Of a DNA stretch of 64,000 nt, positions 34,996-42,513 are shown one piece after another. The position numbers and the translations under genes were made by a program. The notes under the pieces are model-generated. The model was given only the letters and a program-made list of their open reading frames with translations, did no database searches and was not told where the DNA came from. Every line of letters starts with the position of its first letter. Position 1 is the stretch's first letter. Source of the DNA: Lachnospiraceae bacterium (GTDB lineage Bacteria > Bacillota_A > Clostridia > Lachnospirales > Lachnospiraceae); contig JAILDD010000170.1 in NCBI GenBank assembly GCA_024689605.1, positions 1 to 64,000 on the forward strand, written 5' to 3'.

Positions 34996-36426
34996 TCAAT
35001 AGAACCTCGTTTTCTGTATCTGCCCAACAAGCTCCCTGTTACTGGTAGTCTTGGAGAACATATCAATTACTTTATCAACTATCTCATCAGGATGCGAACC
35101 GTTAACAGCACGCCTTACGGTAGTAATAGCTGCCAGTTCCTCTTCACTAAGAAGCAGGTCCTCACGTCTTGTGCTGGACTTAGGAATATCAATGGCAGGG
35201 AAGATCCTTCTCTCGGAAAGCTTTCTGTTGAGAACGATTTCCATATTACCGGTTCCCTTGAATTCCTCGTAAACCACGTCATCCATCTTGCTTCCGGTCT
35301 CTACCAGTGCAGTTGCAAGTATGGTAAGACTTCCGCCTTCACGCATGTTTCTTGCCGCACCAAAGAACCGCTTGGGCGGATGAAGAGCAGCAGGATCAAG
35401 ACCGCCTGATAAAGTACGTCCGCTGGGAGGAACCACCTGGTTGTAGGCCCGTGTAAGCCTTGTAATGGAATCCAGCAGGATTACAACATCCTTTTTATAC
35501 TCAACAAGACGCCTTGCTCTTTCAATGACCATTTCGGCCACCCTCTTATGATGCTCAGCTGTCTCATCGAAAGTAGAATAGATAACCTCCACATCCGGTC
35601 CGCCTACGGTTTCCTTCATATCCGTAACTTCCTCGGGACGCTCATCTATGAGCAGGATTATCATATGTATCTCCGGATTATTTATCTTTATTGATTTTGC
35701 CACATCCTTAAGCAATGTGGTTTTTCCTGCCTTAGGCTGGGACACGATGAGACCTCTCTGGCCCTTACCTATTGGGCTGATCAGGTCCATTATCCTCATG
35801 GACACAGGCGCACCGGGATATTCAAGCTTAATTTTCTCATTCGGAAATATTGGGGTCATGTTCTCGAAATTGTAACGGGCCGCTGTCGTGTCCGGCATCA
35901 GATCATTTACACGGCTGACATAGAGAAGCGCCTGGAATTTTTCATTCTGAGTTTTAACCCTGGTATTACCGGATACGATATCACCGGTCTTTAAAGAAAA
36001 CCGTCTGATCTGACTGGGTGCCACATAGATATCCGCATCCCCAGGCAGATAATTGTCACTTCTTATAAATCCGAATCCATCCGGCATTACTTCCAGGATT
36101 CCCCGGACCATCACGCCGCTGTCCAGTTCCTTCAAAGCCTCTTCGGAAAGTTCTTCCTTTTCATTTACCTGGCGCGGAACAGGCTTTGCATCAGGCTTTC
36201 CACCCTCACTTTTTGCCTTGGGAGAAGCATCCTGCTTGCTGCCTTCAGCCCTTGCAGCCTTTGCCTCCTCTGCCTTTTCCCGCTCATCCTCACGATCCTT
36301 TATGAGCATAGCCTCCACAAGATCAGACTTTTTCATAGAAGCTGCACCTTTGATCTTACGGTTTTTTGCCATTTCACGAAGAACAGTAAGACCGATAGAT
36401 TCATATCTTTCTCTCATATTTACCAT
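34996..36426 (-). CDS. rho: Transcription termination factor Rho
   Basis: Hexameric RNA helicase that ends transcription. The 476-aa protein has the N-terminal Rho helix-loop-helix domain (1-45), a Lys/Glu/Ala-rich insertion (about 50-95), the cold-shock RNA-binding domain ([20 protein letters not shown]), Walker [26 protein letters not shown] and the Q/R-loop region LARAYN-like in [18 protein letters not shown]. The C-terminus [20 protein letters not shown] is typical. GGAGG lies 6 nt before the ATG. The leader of about 170 nt contains a small GCTGC/GCAGC hairpin, but no clear promoter. Confidence 0.96.
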   Translation of the reverse strand: MVNMRERYESIGLTVLREMAKNRKIKGAASMKKSDLVEAMLIKDREDEREKAEEAKAARAEGSKQDASPKAKSEGGKPDAKPVPRQVNEKEELSEEALKELDSGVMVRGILEVMPDGFGFIRSDNYLPGDADIYVAPSQIRRFSLKTGDIVSGNTRVKTQNEKFQALLYVSRVNDLMPDTTAARYNFENMTPIFPNEKIKLEYPGAPVSMRIMDLISPIGKGQRGLIVSQPKAGKTTLLKDVAKSIKINNPEIHMIILLIDERPEEVTDMKETVGGPDVEVIYSTFDETAEHHKRVAEMVIERARRLVEYKKDVVILLDSITRLTRAYNQVVPPSGRTLSGGLDPAALHPPKRFFGAARNMREGGSLTILATALVETGSKMDDVVYEEFKGTGNMEIVLNRKLSERRIFPAIDIPKSSTRREDLLLSEEELAAITTVRRAVNGSHPDEIVDKVIDMFSKTTSNRELVGQIQKTRFY

Positions 36427-36681
36427 GTTTTACCTCCGACATGATATTTTCTTCCTGCAGCCCCCGCTGCGACATAGCAGCGTCATCTGCAATTACACAT
36501 TTATAAAGCTTGCCTATTTTTATGTATGCAAAAGTATTCTTTGGAAAAAAATTGATATGCTTTTGAAACACCACAAATGTTTTACAAACCAATTACTCTT
36601 AACTTAAAATGAATAATATCATTTTTTTTTTGATCGTGCAAGAGTATGGCGTATAGCCGGCGGTTATGTTATAATCCTTTA
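36427..36681. other. Divergent intergenic region between rho and rnpB
   Basis: 255 bp, AT-rich in the middle. On the minus strand it holds the rho leader with a small hairpin (gctgc / gcagc, about 36461-36484). On the plus strand it holds the rnpB -10 box. An unsupported minus-strand frame of 63 codons is not accepted. No -35 element is convincing for either gene. Confidence 0.5.
36670..36675 (+). promoter_or_regulatory. -10 box of rnpB
   Basis: TATAAT located 7 nt before the expected 5' end of RNase P RNA. The -35 region is weak. Confidence 0.6.
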
Positions 36682-37036
36682 CCGAGCGGAGCGGATGATC
36701 GCACGCAGATGCGTGAGGAAAGTCCGGGCTTCACAGGGCAGGATGCCGGATAACGTCCGGCGGAGGCGACTCCCGGGAAAGTGCAACAGAAAACAAACAG
36801 CCGGATAGCGCATGCTTTCCGGTAAAGGTGAAAAGGCAGTGTAAGAGACTACCGGTCGTGTGGTAACACAGGACGCATTGTAAACCCCATCCGAAGCAAG
36901 ACCAAACAGGGGACCATGGATCTGCCCGGTCCGTCTCCAGGTAGGTCGCTTGAGCTGTGTGGCAACATACAGTCGAGATAGATGATCATCCCGGCACTTA
37001 CGTGCTATGACAGAACCCGGCTTACAGCTCCACTCT
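36682..37036 (+). ncRNA. rnpB: RNase P RNA, bacterial class A
   Basis: Catalytic RNA that matures tRNA 5' ends. The universally conserved blocks appear in order: gaggaaagtccgggct near the 5' end, cagggcag, gtgcaacagaaa, ggtaaaggtgaaa, ggcagtgtaagagactaccg, cattgtaaaccccatccg, agcaagaccaaacagg, cgcttgag, agatagatgatcatc and acagaacccggctta near the 3' end. The 5' gagcggagc pairs with 3' gctccactc to form P1, followed by seven T. TATAAT lies just upstream. Length is about 355 nt. The exact ends are estimated from P1 and the T-run. Confidence 0.96.
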
Positions 37037-37047
37037 TTTTTTATTTC

Positions 37048-37061
37048 TGACATTCCTGTCA
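37048..37061. repeat. Short hairpin at lysozyme stop codon
   Basis: tgaca-ttcc-tgtca; the lysozyme stop codon lies in one arm. On the minus strand it is followed by an A-rich, not T-rich, stretch, so it is not a terminator in that direction. Confidence 0.4.
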
Positions 37062-37769
37062 GTGTGACAGTTCAAGATAAGAAATCTCCCCCCTCAGGAC
37101 ATTGCCGTCTGTATATTTCTCCGGTCCCTGCATTCCATCTAATACCAGACGGTCACTGTACTGCCAGACAGTCCAGTTCTGTACCGGCGGCAGATATACA
37201 TTCCTTATCCAAAGCGGATAATCTTCATATCCCTTCTTCAGGTATTCATTAAAAAAAGACTGCGTGGAATAGATCACGGGCTTCCTGCCGTAATACTCTT
37301 CCAAATATTCCAGCATATCCTTAAGTTCTTTGCTGACCACGGCTTTATCCGGATGCTGCTGACTGCCATAATACTCGACATCTACTGCCGGCAGCAGATG
37401 TCCTTCAAGTCTCCCTACGGTATTAACATAGTTTTCGGCCTGTGAGATTCCCGGACTTTCAAAACTGAAGAAATGATAAAAACCCGTACGGATTCCTGCT
37501 TCTTCAGCTCTATTCTTGTTCACCTCATAACAATCATCTACATAGGAACTTCCTTCAGTAGCCTTAATGTAAGCAAACTCAACTCCCTGCTTTTCAATGT
37601 TCTCCCAGTCAATATCCCCCTGATAATGCGAGACGTCTATTCCGCGGTGGCCGTATCCCCGTGCCATAACCATGTTGGGTACCTGATAATAAAACAGCGC
37701 AGCAAGTATGCAAGTCAATATGAATAGCATTAAGACTGTCACTGCAGCTATCTTCTTTTTGTCACTCAT
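37059..37769 (-). CDS. Membrane-anchored GH25 lysozyme
   Basis: 236-aa muramidase-type glycosidase. An N-terminal membrane anchor (about 6-27, IAAVTVLMLFILTCILAAL) precedes a GH25 domain (about 42-215). RGIDVSHYQGDIDWENIEKQ starts the domain and holds the first catalytic Asp; VEFAYIKATEG and LPAVDVEYYG carry the DxE pair, and WTVWQYSD is the closing motif. The anchor lacks a clear cleavage site, so it is probably retained in the membrane to remodel peptidoglycan. It has its own -10 box (TATAAT on the minus strand, 37806-37811), back to back with the rarA promoter. Confidence 0.92.
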   Translation of the reverse strand: MSDKKKIAAVTVLMLFILTCILAALFYYQVPNMVMARGYGHRGIDVSHYQGDIDWENIEKQGVEFAYIKATEGSSYVDDCYEVNKNRAEEAGIRTGFYHFFSFESPGISQAENYVNTVGRLEGHLLPAVDVEYYGSQQHPDKAVVSKELKDMLEYLEEYYGRKPVIYSTQSFFNEYLKKGYEDYPLWIRNVYLPPVQNWTVWQYSDRLVLDGMQGPEKYTDGNVLRGEISYLELSH

Positions 37770-37805
37770 CCCCTATCCTCAAGATCAATTTTATTTAGCC
37801 TTTAC

Positions 37806-37811
37806 ATTATA
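37806..37811 (-). promoter_or_regulatory. -10 box of the lysozyme gene
   Basis: TATAAT on the minus strand, about 37 nt before the ATG at 37769. The -35 match is weak. Confidence 0.5.
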
Positions 37812-37885
37812 ACACCTGCGTCCCTTGCCGAAGCATTTCATATGGATTCCAGACTAAACTGCAGATGGCTAATTAAATGTGAATA

Positions 37886-37894
37886 TGCTATAAT
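37886..37894 (+). promoter_or_regulatory. Extended -10 promoter of rarA
   Basis: TGCTATAAT fits the extended -10 form. It lies about 90 nt upstream of the rarA ATG, leaving a short untranslated leader. Confidence 0.6.
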
Positions 37895-37986
37895 TTTATG
37901 CAATTGAAACCGATAAATATATGCGGACACAACGCATCAGTAAAGCACAGCTGTAAACAGCAGTACATAAAAAATACAGTCGAGAT

Positions 37987-39360
37987 ATGTCTAAGAGTTC
38001 CAACGAAACCATTGATCTTTTTTCATATATGAGTTCCATTTCGGATGAAAATGAGTCACCTCTGGCAGCAAGAATGCGCCCCGAGACCCTTGATGAAGTG
38101 GTAGGACAGTCACATATCATAGGTCCGGACAAGCTGCTTTACCGTGCAATAAAAGCTGATAAATTAAGTTCCATCATATTCTACGGTCCCCCGGGAACAG
38201 GAAAGACAACACTAGCCAAAGTCATTGCCGCCACCACTTCGGCTGATTTCAGGCAGATCAATGCAACTTCAGCCGGCAAGAAAGATATGGAAGAAGTGGT
38301 TGACATCGCTAAAAACAACAAGGTGATGAATGACACAAGGACCATACTATTTATCGACGAGATCCACCGTTTCAATAAGGCACAGCAGGATTATCTCCTG
38401 CCCTACGTAGAGGACGGCACCATCATCCTTATAGGTGCCACCACGGAGAATCCTTACTTTGAAGTAAACGGGGCTTTGATCTCCAGGTCAATGATATTCG
38501 AGCTCTATCCACTGACAGATGATGATATAAAAACGCTCGTAAGGAGAGCACTTACGGATGACAAAAAAGGCCTTGGTTCCTACAAGGCTGATATAACAGA
38601 TGAAGCACTTGATTTCCTTGCGGATCAGGCAGGCGGTGATGCCAGACATGCGATCAATGCACTGGAGCTGGGCGTGCTTACAACAGAACGTTCAGATGAC
38701 GGAATGATACATCTTACTGCGGAGGTAGTAAGTGAATGCATACAGAAAAGACGCATCCGTTTTGACAAAGACGGGGACAATCATTACGATACCATTTCTG
38801 CTTTCATAAAAAGTATGCGCGGTTCCGATCCGGACGCCGCAGTTTACTATCTCGCCAAGATGCTCTACTCCGGCGAGGATATCAAATTTATCGCACGAAG
38901 GATTATGATATGCGCCGCTGAGGATGTGGGATTGGCAGATCCCAATGCTCTCAATGTCGCAACCTCCGCCGCCCTTGCGGTTGAACGTATCGGAATGCCT
39001 GAAAGCCAGATAATACTTGCGGAAGCTGTAAACTATGTTGCTTCCGCCCCCAAGAGCAACAGCTCGAATAATTCCATCGAAAAGGCCATGGCCACAGTAC
39101 AGGAAACCGGGAACCTCCCCGTTCCCGATCATTTAAGGGATGCACATTATAAAGGTGCCACAAAACTGGGACGCGGAAAAGGATATCTCTATGCACATGA
39201 TTTTCCCAATCACTATGTTGACCAGCAGTATCTTCCTTATGAGCTTTCCGGCACAGTATTCTATGAACCCTCCGGGCAAGGTTATGAGAGCAAGATCCGT
39301 GAACACCTTGCACGGATAAAGAAAGAAGCTTCGATCCCGAAAGGAGGTGAAAACAACTAA
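37987..39360 (+). CDS. rarA: Replication-associated recombination protein RarA (MgsA)
   Basis: Clamp-loader-like AAA+ ATPase acting at stalled forks. The 457-aa protein has LAARMRPETLDEVVGQSHII, Walker A FYGPPGTGKTTLAKVIA, Walker B ILFIDEIHRFNKAQQD, sensor IGATTENPYFEVNGALISR and the C-terminal tetramerisation region (YYLAKMLYSGEDIKFIARRI, then GYLYAHDFPNHYVDQQYLP). It is one of only two plus-strand protein genes here. The final codons contain AAAGGAGGTG, a perfect anti-SD match with no suitable start codon after it. Confidence 0.95.
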   Translation: MSKSSNETIDLFSYMSSISDENESPLAARMRPETLDEVVGQSHIIGPDKLLYRAIKADKLSSIIFYGPPGTGKTTLAKVIAATTSADFRQINATSAGKKDMEEVVDIAKNNKVMNDTRTILFIDEIHRFNKAQQDYLLPYVEDGTIILIGATTENPYFEVNGALISRSMIFELYPLTDDDIKTLVRRALTDDKKGLGSYKADITDEALDFLADQAGGDARHAINALELGVLTTERSDDGMIHLTAEVVSECIQKRRIRFDKDGDNHYDTISAFIKSMRGSDPDAAVYYLAKMLYSGEDIKFIARRIMICAAEDVGLADPNALNVATSAALAVERIGMPESQIILAEAVNYVASAPKSNSSNNSIEKAMATVQETGNLPVPDHLRDAHYKGATKLGRGKGYLYAHDFPNHYVDQQYLPYELSGTVFYEPSGQGYESKIREHLARIKKEASIPKGGENN

Positions 39361-39361
39361 A

Positions 39362-39431
39362 CCTGTCCATCGTCAGGCACGACCGGAGGGGGACGGCCAG
39401 GGTGAACGGTCGCAGGAACAGACATTCCTGC
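39362..39431 (+). promoter_or_regulatory. Structured leader between rarA and the LytTR gene
   Basis: Three stem-loops lie in series: cctg/cagg (39362-39377), cgaccg/cggtcg (39380-39412) and gcaggaa/ttcctgc (39412-39431, perfect 7 bp, 6-nt loop). They sit just after the rarA stop and 30 nt before the LytTR start. No T-tract follows, so it may be a leader or processing signal rather than a terminator. No match to a known riboswitch is recognised. Confidence 0.4.
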
Positions 39432-39459
39432 ACTAACTCATAATGATATGGGGGTACTT

Positions 39460-40002
39460 ATGAATATTGATTTTTATGGTGATGAATTCATCGAAAGCAA
39501 TCTTTTAAAAGCACAGGTCATTAATTATCTTACACAACTGACAGCCGCAGAGCGTGATGAACTTCTGAATACTATCGTTTCTTCTAAGACAAAAGTCGGT
39601 TCATATCCGGCTGTTAAGGAAATCATTTTTGAGAATCACTCGGAAAGAACCGGAAACCTGAAATGCATACGGTTTAAGTGCAGGCTGTACATGGTAGAAA
39701 TTGAACAGATAACCCGAATTCAGCATCTTGGCAGAAATGCCTTTTTTTATTTTAGAAATTCTGACGAGTTCAAAATCAGATGCAGGTTAAAAGATCTTGC
39801 AGAAGTCCTTAAAGCCTACCCTGATATGTTCATTCGCATAAACAACACCGAATATGTGAGTCTTTCCCGGATTCGTGAGATCCACAAAAATATGGTTCGT
39901 CTTGACACCGGTGAATCGTGCTACATTTCCAGGTCATATCTGATACGCGTTCGCAGCATGCTGAAGGATTATGACTTTCTTTATGACAAAACCCAATCCT
40001 GA
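39460..40002 (+). CDS. LytTR-domain DNA-binding protein without receiver
   Basis: 180-aa transcription regulator. The C-terminal half (about 72-170) is a LytTR domain: MVEIEQITRIQHLGRNAFFY, CRLKDLAEVLKAYPDMFIRI and LSRIREIHKNMVRL followed by ISRSYLIRVRSML. The N-terminal 60 residues show no receiver domain; SNLLKAQVINYLTQL may form a short dimerisation helix. A frame 4 codons longer exists, but GGGGG sits 5 nt before the ATG at 39460. Receiver-less LytTR proteins often control bacteriocin, competence or adaptive genes, but no target is visible here. Two hairpins follow the stop. Confidence 0.85.
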   Translation: MNIDFYGDEFIESNLLKAQVINYLTQLTAAERDELLNTIVSSKTKVGSYPAVKEIIFENHSERTGNLKCIRFKCRLYMVEIEQITRIQHLGRNAFFYFRNSDEFKIRCRLKDLAEVLKAYPDMFIRINNTEYVSLSRIREIHKNMVRLDTGESCYISRSYLIRVRSMLKDYDFLYDKTQS

Positions 40003-40032
40003 AGTAACAAGACCTGCAGGTTCTGTTACTTC
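40001..40032 (+). repeat. Long hairpin at LytTR gene stop
   Basis: An almost perfect palindrome: gaagtaaca (40001-40009) pairs with tgttacttc (40024-40032), and the centre cctgcagg is itself palindromic. The stop codon overlaps its first base pairs. No T-tract follows. Confidence 0.55.
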
Positions 40033-40042
40033 GGACATCAGA

Positions 40043-40067
40043 TGCAGGATATGAACAACATCCTGCA
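40043..40067 (+). repeat. Second hairpin downstream of LytTR gene
   Basis: tgcaggat (40043-40050) and atcctgca (40060-40067) are perfect 8-bp arms with a 9-nt loop. They share the core tgcag with the preceding hairpin. Confidence 0.45.
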
Positions 40068-40105
40068 GAAGTTTACATAAAACATAATTTTGTAAATCAG
40101 TGATC

Positions 40106-40111
40106 TATAAT
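40106..40111 (+). promoter_or_regulatory. -10 box of candidate ncRNA
   Basis: A perfect TATAAT within gatctataatgc, with no good -35. It would start an RNA near 40118. Confidence 0.45.
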
Positions 40112-40117
40112 GCAGTC

Positions 40118-40312
40118 ATGGGCGTGTTAATCGGATCTCCCCAGACACATCTCGATCCGGGGCACACATCTTTCGCGGGAGCGAAGGCCATAGCTGACGA
40201 TATGGGGGAAGGGCGGCGGCATGCTGATAAAACAGTAAGGGGAAGCTTATGTTTCACCCCTTTACTGGCAGATCAAAAACAGCCGGTGCAAATGCACCGG
40301 CTGTTTGTTTAT
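40118..40312 (+). ncRNA. Candidate structured non-coding RNA downstream of rarA/LytTR
   Basis: A stretch of about 195 nt with no credible gene, bounded by TATAAT and a strong terminator. Visible stems are gtgt...acac enclosing cggatc/gatccg (40124-40176), ctttcgc-ggga-gcgaagg (about 40180-40197), cagtaagggg/cccctttactg (about 40234-40266, one bulge) and the terminator stem. G-rich runs (tatgggggaagggcggcggc) are unusual for the local base composition. In several Firmicutes 6S RNA lies near rarA, so 6S RNA is one possibility by context; I could not fold it into a clear 6S shape. It could also be a long 3' region of the LytTR mRNA. It does not match SRP RNA or tmRNA. Confidence 0.5.
40277..40312. 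terminator. Bidirectional intrinsic terminator
   Basis: The 14-bp stem aaacagccggtgca / tgcaccggctgttt (40277-40290 and 40293-40306) is followed by gtttatttt on the plus strand and TTTTTG on the minus strand. It serves the ncRNA (plus) and the radical SAM gene (minus). Confidence 0.92.
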
Positions 40313-40316
40313 TTTA

Positions 40317-41279
40317 TCAACTACTATGGTATAGCCTTCCCTGATAACTCCCCCGCTTCTTCATTTCAGAGTGTATTCCGTTCATCACATTTTTCTTGTC
40401 TCCGCTCCACCCGGGTGCTATCAGTATACTTTTAGGCCCGTCTCCTGTAAGCCGGTGTATCACTATTTCGGGCGAAAGCAGCTCCATGCAGGATATCACT
40501 ATATCGGTATACTCAGATCTTGTAAGCACATCAAACTTCCTGGCTTCGAAATCATCAGCCATATCAGTCCCGCTCAGCACATGAAGAAGCTGAAGCTTTA
40601 TTCCGAATATCGGGAAGGTATTCAGATACTCTATCGTGGAATGCATCATTTCTACACTCTCACCGGGCAAGCCGAGTATAACATGCACGACCACGGGTAT
40701 CCCCATATCATTCAGTCGATGGACTGCCAGCTCAAAAACCGATGTTTCATAACCCCTTCTGATATATTTCACGGTTTCCCTATGGATAGTCTGCAGTCCA
40801 AGCTCTATCCAGATCACTTTTTCAGGATACTCCCGTTTAAGTTCATCCAGAAGTTTCAGAACCTCGTCCGGCAGACAGTCAGGCCTCGTTGCAATGGATA
40901 TTCCGATCACATCCCGTTCGTCAAGAGCCGCCTTATACAATACCCTCAGTTCATCCGCAGGTGCATATGTATTTGTATACGCCTGAAAATATGCCAGATA
41001 CTTTACGGGATTCTTTGAATTTACCAACTTCCTGCCGTCTTCCAGCTGCGCCTTTATGTCAGGCTTTCCGCCAATGATTGCCGCTGATGCAAAGTCACCT
41101 GAGCCACCTTTTGAACAAAAAATACAGCCTCTGCTGCCGAGAGTCCCATCCCTTACAGGACAGGTCATCCCGGCATTGAGGGCTATCTTATACACTTTAG
41201 TACCAAATGTTTTTTTGAAATAATGGTCCAGGGAATAATAGGGCTTATCCCCCCACAATCTGACTTGTTCTTCCTGCAT
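40317..41279 (-). CDS. Radical SAM protein, TIGR01212 (YtqA/YhcC) family
   Basis: 320-aa radical SAM enzyme. The cluster-binding cysteines are C40, C52 and C55 in MTCPVRDGTLGSRGCIFC, with the family's wide spacing (CX11CX2C) instead of CX3CX2C. YLAYFQAYTNTYAP, ISIATRPDCLPDEVLKLL and WIELGLQTIHRETVKYIRRG are further signatures of this Elp3-like subgroup. The reaction is unknown. A GTG one codon upstream is possible. No clear ribosome binding site precedes it; a TATAAT lies only 4 nt before the ATG. It follows malic enzyme by 12 bp. Confidence 0.88.
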   Translation of the reverse strand: MQEEQVRLWGDKPYYSLDHYFKKTFGTKVYKIALNAGMTCPVRDGTLGSRGCIFCSKGGSGDFASAAIIGGKPDIKAQLEDGRKLVNSKNPVKYLAYFQAYTNTYAPADELRVLYKAALDERDVIGISIATRPDCLPDEVLKLLDELKREYPEKVIWIELGLQTIHRETVKYIRRGYETSVFELAVHRLNDMGIPVVVHVILGLPGESVEMMHSTIEYLNTFPIFGIKLQLLHVLSGTDMADDFEARKFDVLTRSEYTDIVISCMELLSPEIVIHRLTGDGPKSILIAPGWSGDKKNVMNGIHSEMKKRGSYQGRLYHSS

Positions 41280-41291
41280 CACTATTATACA

Positions 41292-42458
41292 TTATTTACG
41301 ATTAGTTTCCGTTATGTGGCTCTTTACCGCTTCCGCAACCACATCAGCTACTGAAGGATGGAAGGCCTCGGGAATTATATTAGTCTCTGAAAGTTCATCC
41401 TCCGGTATAAGTGATGCGATTGCCTTTGCAGCTGCCATCTTCATATCCTCTGTGATCTGCTTTGCCCTGCCTTCCAGTGCGCCCCTAAAGATTCCAGGGA
41501 AGGCAATAACGTTATTTACCTGGTTAGGGAAATCCGACCTCCCGGTTCCGACTATACGGGCGCCGGCTTCTTTTGCAAGGTCAGGCATTATTTCAGGTAC
41601 CGGATTGGCCATAGCAAGGATTATTGCATCCTTGTTCATGCTCCTTACCATATCCTGGGTCACAACACCCGGTGCAGAAACACCGATAAAGATGTCTGCT
41701 CCCTTCATAGCATCGGCTGTTGTTCCGCTGATATTTTCAGGATTTGTTATATCAACCATCTTCTTCTGCATCCAGTTGAGCTTCGGCGCATCCTTTGAGA
41801 TCACGCCCTTGCTGTTGCAGAGAATGATATTCCTGAAACCGTAGTTCATAAGAAGCTTGCAGATTGCAATACCTGCTGAACCCGCACCGCTTATTACCAC
41901 CTTGCATGCTGCAGGCTCCTTGCCCACTATTCTGGTTGCATTGATCAGAGCTGCCAGTACAACTATGGCTGTTCCATGCTGGTCATCATGGAATACGGGA
42001 ATATCGAGGGTCTCCTTAAGTTTTTCTTCTATCTCAAAACATCTGGGTGCGCTTATATCCTCAAGGTTAATTCCGCCGTAGCCCGGTGCAAGCCAGGTAA
42101 CAGCCTTTACGATTTCCTCCGTATCCTGTGTATCCAGACAGATGGGCACAGCATTCACGCCGCCAAATTCCTTGAAGAGTATGGCCTTTCCTTCCATAAC
42201 AGGCATGGCTGCCTTCGGTCCGATATTTCCCAGTCCCAGTACCGCGCTTCCATCAGATACCACCAGAATGGTGTTCCCCTTTATGGTATATTTATATGCC
42301 GCATCCGGATCCTCTGCAATTACCTTGCAGGGTTCAGCTACTCCCGGTGTATATGCAAGCGCAAGCGCTTCCCTTGAATCCACCGGTGTTTTTGATACGG
42401 TCTCCACCTTTCCTTTCCACTCCTCGTGGAGCTTTAAAGCTTTTTCAGCATTACTCAT
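41292..42458 (-). CDS. NAD(P)-dependent malic enzyme
   Basis: Oxidative decarboxylation of malate to pyruvate. The 388-aa protein is the short bacterial type without the phosphotransacetylase domain. LALAYTPGVAEPCKVI, VVSDGSAVLGLGNIGPKAAM, EGKAILFKEFGGVNAVP and the catalytic region FHDDQHGTAIVVLAAL are all clear, with a Rossmann motif VVISGAGSAGIAICKLL. AAGGAGG precedes the ATG. It follows the nucleoside kinase gene with 55 bp between them, including a hairpin. Cofactor preference cannot be told from sequence. Confidence 0.94.
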   Translation of the reverse strand: MSNAEKALKLHEEWKGKVETVSKTPVDSREALALAYTPGVAEPCKVIAEDPDAAYKYTIKGNTILVVSDGSAVLGLGNIGPKAAMPVMEGKAILFKEFGGVNAVPICLDTQDTEEIVKAVTWLAPGYGGINLEDISAPRCFEIEEKLKETLDIPVFHDDQHGTAIVVLAALINATRIVGKEPAACKVVISGAGSAGIAICKLLMNYGFRNIILCNSKGVISKDAPKLNWMQKKMVDITNPENISGTTADAMKGADIFIGVSAPGVVTQDMVRSMNKDAIILAMANPVPEIMPDLAKEAGARIVGTGRSDFPNQVNNVIAFPGIFRGALEGRAKQITEDMKMAAAKAIASLIPEDELSETNIIPEAFHPSVADVVAEAVKSHITETNRK

Positions 42459-42487
42459 GATGTTCCTCCTTGGTTAGTTAAGTAATA

Positions 42488-42512
42488 TATAATCCCGAAG
42501 ACGGGATATATG
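42488..42512. repeat. Hairpin after nucleoside kinase stop
   Basis: atataatcccg (42488-42498) pairs with cgggatatat (42503-42512) with one bulged base and a 4-nt loop, directly after the kinase stop on the minus strand. The following minus-strand sequence (attatatattac) is AT-rich without a clean T-run. Confidence 0.5.
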
Positions 42513-42513
42513 A

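Noticed and set aside
36401..36592. Minus-strand frame of 63 codons in the rho leader
   Set aside because: No ribosome binding site, overlaps the rho start in another frame and has no recognisable content.
39384..39462. Frame starting with CTG after the free SD downstream of rarA
   Set aside because: The CTG is about 15 nt from the SD, too far, and the region folds into hairpins instead.
40100..40435. Plus-strand frame of 111 codons across the ncRNA region
   Set aside because: It runs through the strong terminator stem and into the antisense strand of the radical SAM gene. The RNA structure explains the region better.
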